DNA from: Bellilinea sp.
GTDB lineage: Bacteria; Chloroflexota; Anaerolineae; Anaerolineales; Anaerolineaceae
DNA length: 64,000 bases
Direction of reading: 5' to 3'
Assembly: GCA_026003615.1 (NCBI GenBank)
Contig: BPHQ01000002.1
Coordinates: 124,001-188,000 of the forward strand
Part shown: in pieces, positions 18,049-26,527 of the stretch
How positions within the stretch are numbered: position 1 is the stretch's first letter
Layout: each line of letters opens with the position of its first letter
The notes under the pieces: generated by a model
What the model saw: the letters and a program-made list of their open reading frames with translations, nothing else
What the model was told of the DNA's origin: nothing
Databases searched by the model: none
Made by a program: the position numbers and the translations under genes

Positions 18049-19159
18049 CATTCCTTCCGTAGTACTCCATTTCCTCTCGAACAGCTTGGTAATTTGTTCC
18101 ACCATGATTCCGCACCAGCCCTTTTAGTTCCATCATCATCAAGCAAGCGGATACTTTTTCAATCGGCACACCCGAAAGGAAACTGATTTCATCTGCTGAA
18201 AGATTATCTTCGCCCAAGACTTGCAATAGTTTAGCCTCAGTTTCATCAGAAGGCAATACCTTTCTGGCAATCCGCCGGGTATTTACCTGCTGGATATTCA
18301 ACGCTTCCAGTACATCCGAGGGGTCAAGCAGCGGACGGGCACCATTCTGGATTAGGCGGTTTACCCCTTTCGAATTGGGAGAGTGAATATTCCCCGGTAC
18401 GGCCAACACCTCGCGCCCCTGATCTGCTGCGAAAGAAGCCGTAATCAACGCTCCGCTGGTGTCACCGGCTTCAATCACAACAGTTGCCAGCGCCAAACCA
18501 GAAATAATCCGATTGCGGGGTGGAAAATTACTGCTATCTGGAGGAGTTCCGGGGGGATAATCACTGATCAGTGCACCGCTGGCAGCAATTTCCTCCGCTA
18601 ATCTGGCATGTTCCGGGGGATACACCAGATCTACCCCGCATCCTAACACAGCAAGCGTGCGTCCCCCTGCTCGTAAGGCAGATTGATGAGCCACTGCATC
18701 TGTACCGCGTGCCAATCCGCTTACAACCGTGACCCGATTGCGAGCCAGAAAGGCGGCAAGTTCTTCTGCTACTTGTTTGCCATAGGCAGATACTCGTCGC
18801 GTCCCAACCACTGCCACAGCCAGTTCATCTTCCGGCAGATATTCTCCTTTGAAATAAAGCACAGGCGGCGGCTGATCAATTTGACGGAGGATCGAGGGAT
18901 AATCATCATCATCCCATGTAATCACCCGGATTCCCTTCCGTTCAATATTTTCCCAAATTTTCTCCAAATCAAGCTGGGATCGAATTTTCACTAACCTTTC
19001 CACCAGAGTGGGATGCAGCCGTGCCGCAATCAATTTTTCGTAGGATGCGTGCCATGCGGCTTCCAAATCCCCCTCAAAGGTGTGTAAAATGCGGCTAAGG
19101 CGGACTGATCCAATCCCTTTGACGTAATTGAAAGCAACCCAATAGGCTTTGGGGTTCAT
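18041..19159 (-). CDS. dprA: DNA processing protein DprA
   Basis: A 372-residue DprA/Smf, which loads RecA on incoming single-stranded DNA during transformation. An N-terminal helix-hairpin-helix region precedes the Rossmann-like core (VVGTRRVSAYG, SGLARGTDAVAH, LGCGVDLVYP, FPPRNRIISGL). A winged-helix region at about 300-360 (LSADEISFLSGVPIEKVSACLM) closes the protein. It starts 15 bp after the rimM stop with GGAG upstream, and overlaps manC by 8 bp. Confidence 0.95.
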   Translation of the reverse strand: MNPKAYWVAFNYVKGIGSVRLSRILHTFEGDLEAAWHASYEKLIAARLHPTLVERLVKIRSQLDLEKIWENIERKGIRVITWDDDDYPSILRQIDQPPPVLYFKGEYLPEDELAVAVVGTRRVSAYGKQVAEELAAFLARNRVTVVSGLARGTDAVAHQSALRAGGRTLAVLGCGVDLVYPPEHARLAEEIAASGALISDYPPGTPPDSSNFPPRNRIISGLALATVVIEAGDTSGALITASFAADQGREVLAVPGNIHSPNSKGVNRLIQNGARPLLDPSDVLEALNIQQVNTRRIARKVLPSDETEAKLLQVLGEDNLSADEISFLSGVPIEKVSACLMMMELKGLVRNHGGTNYQAVREEMEYYGRNDE

Positions 19160-19174
19160 CCATTTCGCTCCAGA

Positions 19175-19738
19175 TTACAACCACTCTGGTGGAGAAATGA
19201 TTAGAATGCGCTCGGCCAATCGTATTTCAAGGAGAACTTCAGGGATTGCCGGTACCAGCAGTTCTTTTTCGGAGCCTTCATCCCGGATTATATAAACATC
19301 ATTTGCGCCAGTCTCGAGGATCTCGACAAGCGTTCCAAGTCGTTGACCATCGGGTGTAAAAACATTCAACCCAAGCAATTCATGATGATAATACTCACCC
19401 TCAGGTAAAGGTGGAATCTCATCCGACCGAACGAACAGATATTGATTCCGGTAAGGCGCAGTGGACTCGGGATCTCCAATTTCTTCGAAGGCGATTAATA
19501 CCTGCTTTCCTTTGGAGCGCAGTGAACGAATGGTCAGGCGGTTGTGTTCTTCTCCGGCGTAAACCACCTTGCCCCGCACCAAACGTTCAGGGAAATCGGT
19601 CAAGACGTCCATAACCATTTCGCCCTGGAGGCCATGCGCCCGCCTGAGAAAACCAACAGCCAGAAAGACAGGCTCGCCTAAGGGAGGCGAGCCTGACGGT
19701 TCCCTAACATTGTCCGATTGAGGCGGACGACCTTCCAT
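19175..19738 (-). CDS. rimM: 16S rRNA processing protein RimM
   Basis: A 187-residue RimM, which binds S19 and helps 30S head maturation. After a poorly conserved N-terminal tail of 25 residues comes VGFLRRAHGLQGEMVM, then the PRC-barrel half with YYHHELLGLNVFTPDG and LLVPAIPEVL. ATG at 19738 overlaps the khpA stop by one base (TGATG). The expected trmD does not follow; dprA is next. Confidence 0.94.
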   Translation of the reverse strand: MEGRPPQSDNVREPSGSPPLGEPVFLAVGFLRRAHGLQGEMVMDVLTDFPERLVRGKVVYAGEEHNRLTIRSLRSKGKQVLIAFEEIGDPESTAPYRNQYLFVRSDEIPPLPEGEYYHHELLGLNVFTPDGQRLGTLVEILETGANDVYIIRDEGSEKELLVPAIPEVLLEIRLAERILIISPPEWL

Positions 19739-19974
19739 CAACGCGGCTCCATCACATCCAGGGTTGCCTGTTTACCTTCACGAGCAGCTGCTACACGCAA
19801 TAAAATCCGCATAGCATTGGCTACCCGCCCGCTTTTCCCAATGATCCTGCCCATATCTTCTTTGGCAACCCACAATTCAAGCCGGGCTTTTCCACCAATC
19901 CATTCCTGGCGCACCCGCACTTGAGTGGGGTCATCCACTAATGAAGCGGCAATATATTCAATCAATTCCTTCAC
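19738..19974 (-). CDS. khpA: KH-domain RNA-binding protein KhpA
   Basis: A 78-residue single KH domain with the nucleic-acid loop GRIIGKSGRVANAMR. In other bacteria KhpA (partner of KhpB/EloR) binds RNA and affects cell division and elongation. It has the usual position between rpsP and rimM. GTG start at 19974 with AAGGA about 8 bases upstream. Confidence 0.93.
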   Translation of the reverse strand: MKELIEYIAASLVDDPTQVRVRQEWIGGKARLELWVAKEDMGRIIGKSGRVANAMRILLRVAAAREGKQATLDVMEPR

Positions 19975-20022
19975 GATTCATCCTTTCGCACAATGGCTTT
20001 GGACGATGTTTCAACCACAGAT

Positions 20023-20367
20023 TTATACGGCGTTGGTTTTTACATCTACTTTTCGGGAAGCGTAGTAGGCTTCCGCTTCCTTCAAAACTTCTTCCATTGG
20101 CTCACCAGCTTTGACGCGTGCCCAGCGCTTGCTCAAACCCACGCTATCGAACAATTTTTGTACGGATTCGGTTGGTTGAGCTCCGTTCTTCAGCCAATGG
20201 TAAATCCGTTCTTCATTCACCTGGAATGTAAACGGCTCTGTGCGCGGGTTGTAAAAACCAAGAATTTCAAGGAATCGACCATCGCGGGGGCTTTCTTTAT
20301 CAGCCGCCACAATTCGGTAACTGGGTTGTCCTTTTAAGCCAATTCGGCGCAATCGTATTCGAACCAT
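20023..20367 (-). CDS. rpsP: 30S ribosomal protein S16
   Basis: A 114-residue S16 with the conserved start [20 protein letters not shown] and the block [16 protein letters not shown]. It is longer than the roughly 80-90 residues typical because of a C-terminal helical tail, as in several Gram-positive lineages. GAGGAG lies 11 bases upstream. The 115-bp gap to ffh contains a structured element and a possible extra promoter. Confidence 0.97.
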   Translation of the reverse strand: MVRIRLRRIGLKGQPSYRIVAADKESPRDGRFLEILGFYNPRTEPFTFQVNEERIYHWLKNGAQPTESVQKLFDSVGLSKRWARVKAGEPMEEVLKEAEAYYASRKVDVKTNAV

Positions 20368-20399
20368 AGTTGATCTTTTCTCCTCATTTCTACAGGATT

Positions 20400-20408
20400 A
20401 TTTTAGCA
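20400..20408 (-). promoter_or_regulatory. Possible extended -10 promoter for rpsP
   Basis: On the minus strand TGC-TAAAAT, about 33 nt upstream of the rpsP ATG and just downstream of the ffh-rpsP hairpin. No good -35 is seen. Confidence 0.35.
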
Positions 20409-20430
20409 TATACATGGCGATTCAAGTTGT

Positions 20431-20476
20431 CCTCTAAAAGTTGAGGGGCGCCGAAGGAAGCGCAATCTTTCAGAGG
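20431..20476 (-). ncRNA. Structured leader/hairpin between ffh and rpsP
   Basis: In minus-strand RNA, CCUCUGAAAG pairs with CUUUUAGAGG (10 bp, one G-U wobble), stacked on UUG/CAA and CGC/GCG inner helices. The wobble would be an A-C mismatch in plus-strand RNA, so the structure is better on the transcribed strand. No U-tract follows, so it is not a normal terminator. It may be an mRNA processing or regulatory leader. Confidence 0.4.
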
Positions 20477-20482
20477 CATTGA

Positions 20483-21805
20483 TCAGCCAAACAGGCGCGG
20501 TAAACCCCGACCTCCTGTTTTTTGTAAAGTCTTGAACATTTTCTGCGCATCACGAAACTGCTTAAGAACCCGATTGACATCCTGCACCTGAGTGCCGGAT
20601 CCGCGGGCAATCCTCCTCCGCCGGCTGGCGTTGAGGATTTCAGGATGACGGCGTTCTTCGCGAGTCATCGAGTTCAATATTGCTTCCGTAATTTTCAAGG
20701 AACGCTCGGCCTCTTGCGGTGAAATATTGCGTGCCATTTGCCCCAGTCCGCCGGGCAACATTTCTAAAATTTGCGCCAGAGGTCCCATCTTTCGGATTTG
20801 CTTGAGCTGTTTGGCAAAATCCTCTAGGGTAAAGGAACCAGAAAGCATGCGTTCAGCCTGCTCCTGCGCTTCTTTTTCATCGAAGGCCGCTTCAGCACGC
20901 TCAATCAGGCCGATCACATCTCCCATGCCCAGAATTCGCGAGGCTAACCGACCGGGATCATAAACTTCAATGGCATCAATGGCCTCACCGGTGCCAAGGA
21001 ATTTGAGGGGGACTCCAGTAACGGCCCGAATGGAAATCGCCGCACCACCGCGTGCATCCCCATCCATTTTCGTAAGGATCAAACCGGTCAGAGTAACAGT
21101 ATCCCGAAAGCCTTCCGCAACATGCAGAGCCTCCTGACCGATCATTGCATCCACGACCAGCAAAATTTCATTGGGGGTTACTCGCCGTGAAATCGCTTTC
21201 AGCTCCTCCATTAGTGCATTATCCAGCTGAGAGCGCCCCGCCGTATCCACAATTAAAACACTGACACCGCTCTTTTGCGCCTTCTCAAAGGCTCGCGCCA
21301 CCAATTCCGGAGGTTTTACACCGTTTTCTGTGTAAACCGGCACACCAATCCGCTCTCCAAGCGTTTGTAATTGCTTGATGGCAGCTGGTCGGTAGGGATC
21401 CGCAGCAACCAGTTCAACTCGTTCGCCCTGAGAGCGTAACAGCGAAGCCACTTTTGCGGCTGCTGTAGTTTTACCGGAACCCTGCAAACCAACCATCATG
21501 ATGACTCGCGGTTTGGGGCCAGTTAAGTTCAGCCGGGCTGGTTCGCCCAGAGTCTTAATCAACTCTTCATGGACGATTTTGATAACTTGCTGGGCAGGAT
21601 TTAGAGCCCTTGAAACTTCTGCCCCAACTGCCCGCTCACGCACACGGCTGATAAAATCCTTCACAACGCTGAAATGAACGTCTGCCTCAAGCAGCGCCAA
21701 ACGAACTTCGCGCATGGCGGCATCTACGTCCTGTTCGGATAGTTTGCCCCGCCGGCGAAGTTGTTGGAATACCTGTTCCAGCCGATTTGAAAGCGATTCG
21801 AACAC
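20483..21805 (-). CDS. ffh: Signal recognition particle protein Ffh (SRP54)
   Basis: A 440-residue SRP GTPase. N domain with VFESLSNRLEQVF, G domain with GLQGSGKTTAAAK, DTAGRSQLD and TKMDGDARGG, then an M domain with GGLGQM and the RRRRIARGSG RNA-binding stretch. It targets nascent membrane proteins to FtsY and the translocon. The open frame extends to 21880, but the family N-terminus fits the GTG at 21805 with AAGG 6 bases upstream. Likely first gene of the housekeeping run. Confidence 0.96.
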   Translation of the reverse strand: MFESLSNRLEQVFQQLRRRGKLSEQDVDAAMREVRLALLEADVHFSVVKDFISRVRERAVGAEVSRALNPAQQVIKIVHEELIKTLGEPARLNLTGPKPRVIMMVGLQGSGKTTAAAKVASLLRSQGERVELVAADPYRPAAIKQLQTLGERIGVPVYTENGVKPPELVARAFEKAQKSGVSVLIVDTAGRSQLDNALMEELKAISRRVTPNEILLVVDAMIGQEALHVAEGFRDTVTLTGLILTKMDGDARGGAAISIRAVTGVPLKFLGTGEAIDAIEVYDPGRLASRILGMGDVIGLIERAEAAFDEKEAQEQAERMLSGSFTLEDFAKQLKQIRKMGPLAQILEMLPGGLGQMARNISPQEAERSLKITEAILNSMTREERRHPEILNASRRRRIARGSGTQVQDVNRVLKQFRDAQKMFKTLQKTGGRGLPRLFG

Positions 21806-21963
21806 GCTGACCTTAATCCATAAGAAATCAACACCCCTGAGGGGCGTTACGCCACCCAATTCTAGTCGGATAAATTGCAATGGTCAAGGTTTAGGGGAAC
21901 GGATTTTTACTGTCCGGAAAGCGAAACTTTTTACAATAGATGGGGTTTAATGGACAGAAATAC

Positions 21964-21969
21964 TATAAT
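21964..21969 (+). promoter_or_regulatory. -10 element for degV
   Basis: Consensus TATAAT 32 nt upstream of the degV ATG; the -35 region is weak. AAGGAGAG immediately precedes the gene. Confidence 0.5.
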
Positions 21970-22001
21970 AACAAAATAACCTTGATTTAAGGAGAGAGAA
22001 C

Positions 22002-22859
22002 ATGTCAAAGGTTGCCGTCGTAACCGACAGCACTGCCTATATTCCAGAACATTTATCCAATGGTTATGCTTTACATGCCATTCCTTTGCAGGTAGTCTGG
22101 GGAGAAGAGACTTTTCGAGATGGGGTGGACATTACTCCGCTAGAATTCTATACACGGCTTCAGCACGCCAAAGTAATGCCCACAACCTCACAGCCTTCCC
22201 CCGCTGCATTTCAGCAAGTGTACACCTCCCTCCTGGAACAGGGATACGACATTCTGTCCATTCACATATCCGCAGCACTTTCTGGCACAATCGATTCTGC
22301 AACTCAGGCCAGGCAAAACCTACAAACAGATCGGGTGGTTATCATTGACTCTTTATCTGCGGGCATGGGGTTGGGCTTTCAAGCCCTGCAAGTAGCCCGC
22401 GCGGCGAAACAGGGGGCTTCCCTCGAGGAATGTAAAGCAATCGCCGAAAAAGCCGTTCATCATACGGGCGTTTTATTTGCGGTCAGCACTCTGGAATTTT
22501 TACACCGCGGCGGGCGTATCGGCGGGGCTGCTGCATTTCTCGGCACTGCCCTGGGGCTGAAACCAATCCTCGGTCTGGAGAATGGAAAAATTGTGGCCGT
22601 GGAAAAAATCCGCACGATGAACAAAGCTGTTGACCGGCTGATTGACATTTTTGTCGAGCGAGTTGGCAGCCAGCGCCCGGTGCGAATTGCTGCTTTACAC
22701 GCCAACGCCCCTGTCGAAGCAGAACGCCTGCTCGAAAAAGCCTGCCAGCGTTTCGCACCATCCGACATTGCAGAAGCCTTTGCAGCCACGGTATCCCCGG
22801 TAATTGGAACCCACACCGGACCGGGAACGGTGGGCATTGCCTACATGGCAGGAATGTGA
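22002..22859 (+). CDS. DegV family fatty-acid-binding protein
   Basis: A 285-residue DegV protein, the family that binds fatty acids and in Firmicutes acts as the FakB subunit presenting them to a kinase. It has VTDSTAYIP at the N-terminus, TTSQPSPAAF near residue 63, HISAALSGT and a C-terminal TGPGTVG. No FakA-like kinase is adjacent. AAGGAG precedes the ATG, and an intrinsic terminator lies downstream. Confidence 0.93.
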   Translation: MSKVAVVTDSTAYIPEHLSNGYALHAIPLQVVWGEETFRDGVDITPLEFYTRLQHAKVMPTTSQPSPAAFQQVYTSLLEQGYDILSIHISAALSGTIDSATQARQNLQTDRVVIIDSLSAGMGLGFQALQVARAAKQGASLEECKAIAEKAVHHTGVLFAVSTLEFLHRGGRIGGAAAFLGTALGLKPILGLENGKIVAVEKIRTMNKAVDRLIDIFVERVGSQRPVRIAALHANAPVEAERLLEKACQRFAPSDIAEAFAATVSPVIGTHTGPGTVGIAYMAGM

Positions 22860-22922
22860 TGGGTCAATCTTCCTGATATTGATTGACAGATTTCCTTTCC
22901 GCTTCAACACCTCTTTATTCTC

Positions 22923-22962
22923 AAACGGTCTTTGGTAAAATGAAAAAGACCGTTTTCTTTTT
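22923..22962 (+). terminator. Intrinsic terminator after degV
   Basis: Inverted repeat AAACGGTCTTT / AAAGACCGTTT with an 11-base loop, followed by TCTTTTT. The loop also contains a TGG-TAAAAT box that could start the next gene's transcript. Confidence 0.7.
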
Positions 22963-22990
22963 CCCTGTATCTCACCTTGAGGTTTTTACA

Positions 22991-24310
22991 ATGCGAATAT
23001 ACTCCGATATTGGCGTACAAGTTGCGGACATCCTCCTCCCCAAAAAGGGAATTGATTTACGGAAATGGGCAACAATTGCCTGCGATCAGTTCACTTCTCA
23101 ACCCGAGTACTGGGAACAGGTGGCCAAAGAAGTGGGCGATGCCCCTTCTACTCTTAACCTCATCTTACCCGAGGTTTATTTGGGCAAACCGGAGGAATTG
23201 GAACGCATCCAAACCGCCCAAACAACCATGCGCCAGTATTTAGATAATGGCATTTTCGATGTCCACAGCGGTTTGATTTATGTGGAACGAACGGTCAATG
23301 GAAAAACCCGTCATGGTTTGATTCTGGCGCTCGATCTCGAAAAGTATGATTATTCCCCCGGTTCACAAACCCTCATACGCGCAACTGAAGGGACCATTGT
23401 GGAACGTATTCCTCCCCGCATGCGTGTTCGGGAAGGGGCTGTGATTGAACTACCACATATCCTCGTGTTGATTGATGACCCGGAGAAAACGGTCATCGAA
23501 CCGGTTGGTCAGCACAGCGACTCATTGATCCCCCTCTATGATTTTGACTTAATGCAGGGCAGCGGCCATCTCAAAGGTGCTCTTGTCGCCAATTTAGAAG
23601 TTGAAAAACAAGTCATTCGAGCGCTGGAACGCCTGGCTTCACCTGAAGTCTTTTATCCCAAATACGGGGTTGGCTCGGAGAAAGGCATCCTTCTCTTTGC
23701 CGTGGGAGACGGCAATCACTCTCTTGCCACTGCCAAAGCCTGTTGGGAAAAATTGAAGCCTTGCGTCGGGATGTATCACCCGGCCCGATACGCCCTTGTC
23801 GAAATTGAGAATCTCCATGATCCCGGTCTGGTCTTTGAAGCCATTCACCGTGTGATTTTCAACGTGAAATATTCCCCACTCACAGCACTTAAGCGCTTCT
23901 TTGGTGAAGAAAGTATCACCTTAACCGCGTGTCCAAACGCTCACGAAATGGAAAAGACGGTACAAGAACAAGTCGGCAAAAGTCAGACCTTTGGCATCGT
24001 TTCACCCGAAGGTTACTCCACCGCCACTATCCATCATCCAATGTCAAACCTGGTTGTGGGAAGTTTGCAGGCATTTCTGGATGACTGGCTAAAACAAGGT
24101 GGAGCAGATAAAATTGATTATGTTCACGGCGAAGATGCGCTCTATCACCTTTCCAAACAACAAGGTAATTGTGGTTTCTATTTACCAGCGATGGATAAGA
24201 ATGAATTATTCCGAACCGTGATCCTGGATGGCGTTCTTCCCCGAAAAACCTTTTCGATGGGAGAAGCAATTGAAAAACGGTTCTATGTGGAAGCCCGTAA
24301 AATTATCTAA
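22991..24310 (+). CDS. DUF1015 family protein
   Basis: A 439-residue protein of the DUF1015 family, cytoplasmic and of unknown biochemical function. Family blocks include RKWATIACDQFTSQPEYW near the N-terminus, DGNHSLATAKACW near residue 240 and YVHGEDAL late in the sequence. The open frame extends upstream to 22883 through the terminator, so the ATG at 22991 with TGAGG 8 bases upstream is chosen. The next gene starts on the base after its stop. Confidence 0.88.
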   Translation: MRIYSDIGVQVADILLPKKGIDLRKWATIACDQFTSQPEYWEQVAKEVGDAPSTLNLILPEVYLGKPEELERIQTAQTTMRQYLDNGIFDVHSGLIYVERTVNGKTRHGLILALDLEKYDYSPGSQTLIRATEGTIVERIPPRMRVREGAVIELPHILVLIDDPEKTVIEPVGQHSDSLIPLYDFDLMQGSGHLKGALVANLEVEKQVIRALERLASPEVFYPKYGVGSEKGILLFAVGDGNHSLATAKACWEKLKPCVGMYHPARYALVEIENLHDPGLVFEAIHRVIFNVKYSPLTALKRFFGEESITLTACPNAHEMEKTVQEQVGKSQTFGIVSPEGYSTATIHHPMSNLVVGSLQAFLDDWLKQGGADKIDYVHGEDALYHLSKQQGNCGFYLPAMDKNELFRTVILDGVLPRKTFSMGEAIEKRFYVEARKII

Positions 24311-24655
24311 ATGAAGCGATTTCACCCCTTACAACCTCATCCACATGCTGTCCCACCAGAACAGGTCAGGTTTTTGGAATTAATGGTGGATCCCCGCGAA
24401 GACCGCCAGCGGGTTCGGGTACATGCCCGGCTCACTCCCTTTCAAAAACCACCCAATCTTGAATTTGAAATTCGAGATGCCAGCGAAACGGTGGTTGCCA
24501 GTGCTTACATTGTCGAAAACATAGACTTTGACCTGGTCATCACCATGCACCTGCGGGGGCTTGCACCACAGATGCAGCAATTTACTCTCTATGCCAATGT
24601 CCAGTATGAGGGTATTGGGCTGGTTTGCGAAGGCAAGACTGTTTTCTCACTGTAA
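24311..24655 (+). CDS. Conserved-looking hypothetical protein, 114 aa
   Basis: A 114-residue soluble protein not recognised. It begins with a Pro/His-rich segment (HPLQPHPHAVPPEQ), and the rest alternates hydrophobic and polar residues as expected for a small beta-sandwich. Its ATG follows the DUF1015 stop directly, so it is translationally coupled and belongs to that transcript. Confidence 0.65.
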   Translation: MKRFHPLQPHPHAVPPEQVRFLELMVDPREDRQRVRVHARLTPFQKPPNLEFEIRDASETVVASAYIVENIDFDLVITMHLRGLAPQMQQFTLYANVQYEGIGLVCEGKTVFSL

Positions 24656-24709
24656 AGAATAGAATTACTTTCTAGTATACATGAGGATCGGACTGAATCG
24701 AACTGAGCA

Positions 24710-26518
24710 ATGAAGAGACATCTTCTCAATCTGAAATCACTGGTCAAGCCGTATATTCGTCAAATCGTGCTTGCCAGTGTTTTTCTGCTAATCCTCACCT
24801 CGATTGAAATGGCTTTTCCCGCCATTATTCGGCAAGTGATTGATATCGGTTTGAAGGGGGGCGACAACCGATTTCTCGTCATGGCAGCTGGCCTGATTCT
24901 GGGTTTGGGGTTGATCAAGGCCCTCGTTAATTTTCGTGAGCAATACCTGACCGAATGGATTGCCCATCACGTGGCTTATGATCTGCGCAACCGCCTGTAC
25001 GACCATATTCAACGTCTGTCATTTCAATACCACGACCACATGCCGACCGGTCAGCTTATCAGCCGGGTAATTGAAGATGTGCGTTCTTTGCAAAATTTTG
25101 CCGGACACGGTTTGGTTGAATTAGCCCGAATTTTGATCCTTCTGATTGGAATTGGTATTTTGATGTTCAGCCGTCATCCTGTTCTGGCGGCAATTGCTAT
25201 TTCACCCCTGATTCCGATGGTGTTATTGACCACCGATTTCGGCAAGCGGGTGGGCAGGCTATTCCTGGCTGTGGACAATACTCTTGGTGAACTATCCTCG
25301 ATATTGCAAGAAAATGTAGTTGGTGTTCAGGTCGTGCGGGCTTTTGCCCAGGAAAAATACGAGACCGATCGTTTTGATCAAACCAACCGCAAGCTCTTTG
25401 ACCGCCAGATTACGGTTGTCCGCGAGTGGGCTAAAGTGATGCCCTCAACCATTTTTCTGGTTACTCTTGGCACGATTTTGATCCTGTGGTTCGGCGGTCA
25501 AATGGCGATCCGTGGGGAAATTACCATCGGAGAGCTGGTCGCCTTCAACAGTTACATGCTTTTGCTCGCTAATCCCGCTCAACAACTGGCCTGGTTGGTT
25601 AATGCCGCTGGCGAAGCCTATGCGGGTTTACAGCGAACCTTTGAAATTCTCGAAACCGAGCCGGATATCCAGTCTCCTCCGAACCCAATCGTTTGTTCCA
25701 CCTTTCGGGGTGAGATTCAATTTGAAGGGGTTTCATTCTGTTATAGCCAAAGGGACAAGCCAATCCTCTCAGACATCAACCTGAAAATTGAACCGAACCA
25801 GCGGGTAGCAATCATCGGCTCAACCGGGTCGGGCAAAACTACACTGGTCAACCTGATTCCTCGTTTTTACGATGTAAGCGAAGGTGCAGTGAAAATTGAC
25901 GGCATAGATGTTCGACAGATGGAATTAACCTCATTGCGCCGGCAAATCGGTATCGTTCTGCAAACATCCTTGCTTTTTTCAACTACCATCCGAGAAAATC
26001 TTGCCTACGGGCGACCGGACGCCAGCGAAGAGGAAATCATTGCCGCAGCCAAAGCTGCTCAGGCTCACGAATTCATCATGGAATTACCCCAGGGTTATGA
26101 CACAGTTGTGGGTGAAAGAGGGGTTACATTATCCGGTGGACAGCGCCAGCGAATCGCGATTGGACGCGCTTTATTGATGAATCCTCGCATCCTGATACTG
26201 GACGATTCTACTTCCAGTGTGGACACCCACACCGAACACTTAATCCAAAAAGCCCTCTCGACCTTGATGGAAGGACGCACAACTCTGATCATTGCTCAGC
26301 GGTTATCCACCGTCAAACAGGCCGATTTAATTTTGGTTATGGAACAGGGTCACATCGTTGAGAAGGGTACTCATTCCCAATTAATGGCATTGAACGGGCT
26401 TTATCGTCAAATTTACGATCTCCAACTAAAAAATCAGGAGGAATTGGAGGAGGACCTGATCATCCCCCAGGTAAACTTTTCCAAAACCAATTTCCGTTCT
26501 GGGAATTCACTGGAGTAA
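24710..26518 (+). CDS. ABC exporter half-transporter, degenerate-site subunit
   Basis: A 602-residue type IV ABC exporter: six-helix membrane domain (about 1-320) and ATPase domain (about 340-580). Walker A STGSGKTT and signature LSGGQRQR are canonical. The catalytic Glu after Walker B is Asp499 (LILDDSTSS) and the H-loop His is Gln530 (IIAQRLST). This subunit therefore forms the non-hydrolytic site of a heterodimer with the protein encoded 9 bp downstream. Substrate unknown; relatives export drugs, lipids or peptides. Confidence 0.93.
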   Translation: MKRHLLNLKSLVKPYIRQIVLASVFLLILTSIEMAFPAIIRQVIDIGLKGGDNRFLVMAAGLILGLGLIKALVNFREQYLTEWIAHHVAYDLRNRLYDHIQRLSFQYHDHMPTGQLISRVIEDVRSLQNFAGHGLVELARILILLIGIGILMFSRHPVLAAIAISPLIPMVLLTTDFGKRVGRLFLAVDNTLGELSSILQENVVGVQVVRAFAQEKYETDRFDQTNRKLFDRQITVVREWAKVMPSTIFLVTLGTILILWFGGQMAIRGEITIGELVAFNSYMLLLANPAQQLAWLVNAAGEAYAGLQRTFEILETEPDIQSPPNPIVCSTFRGEIQFEGVSFCYSQRDKPILSDINLKIEPNQRVAIIGSTGSGKTTLVNLIPRFYDVSEGAVKIDGIDVRQMELTSLRRQIGIVLQTSLLFSTTIRENLAYGRPDASEEEIIAAAKAAQAHEFIMELPQGYDTVVGERGVTLSGGQRQRIAIGRALLMNPRILILDDSTSSVDTHTEHLIQKALSTLMEGRTTLIIAQRLSTVKQADLILVMEQGHIVEKGTHSQLMALNGLYRQIYDLQLKNQEELEEDLIIPQVNFSKTNFRSGNSLE

Positions 26519-26527
26519 AACAAAAGC

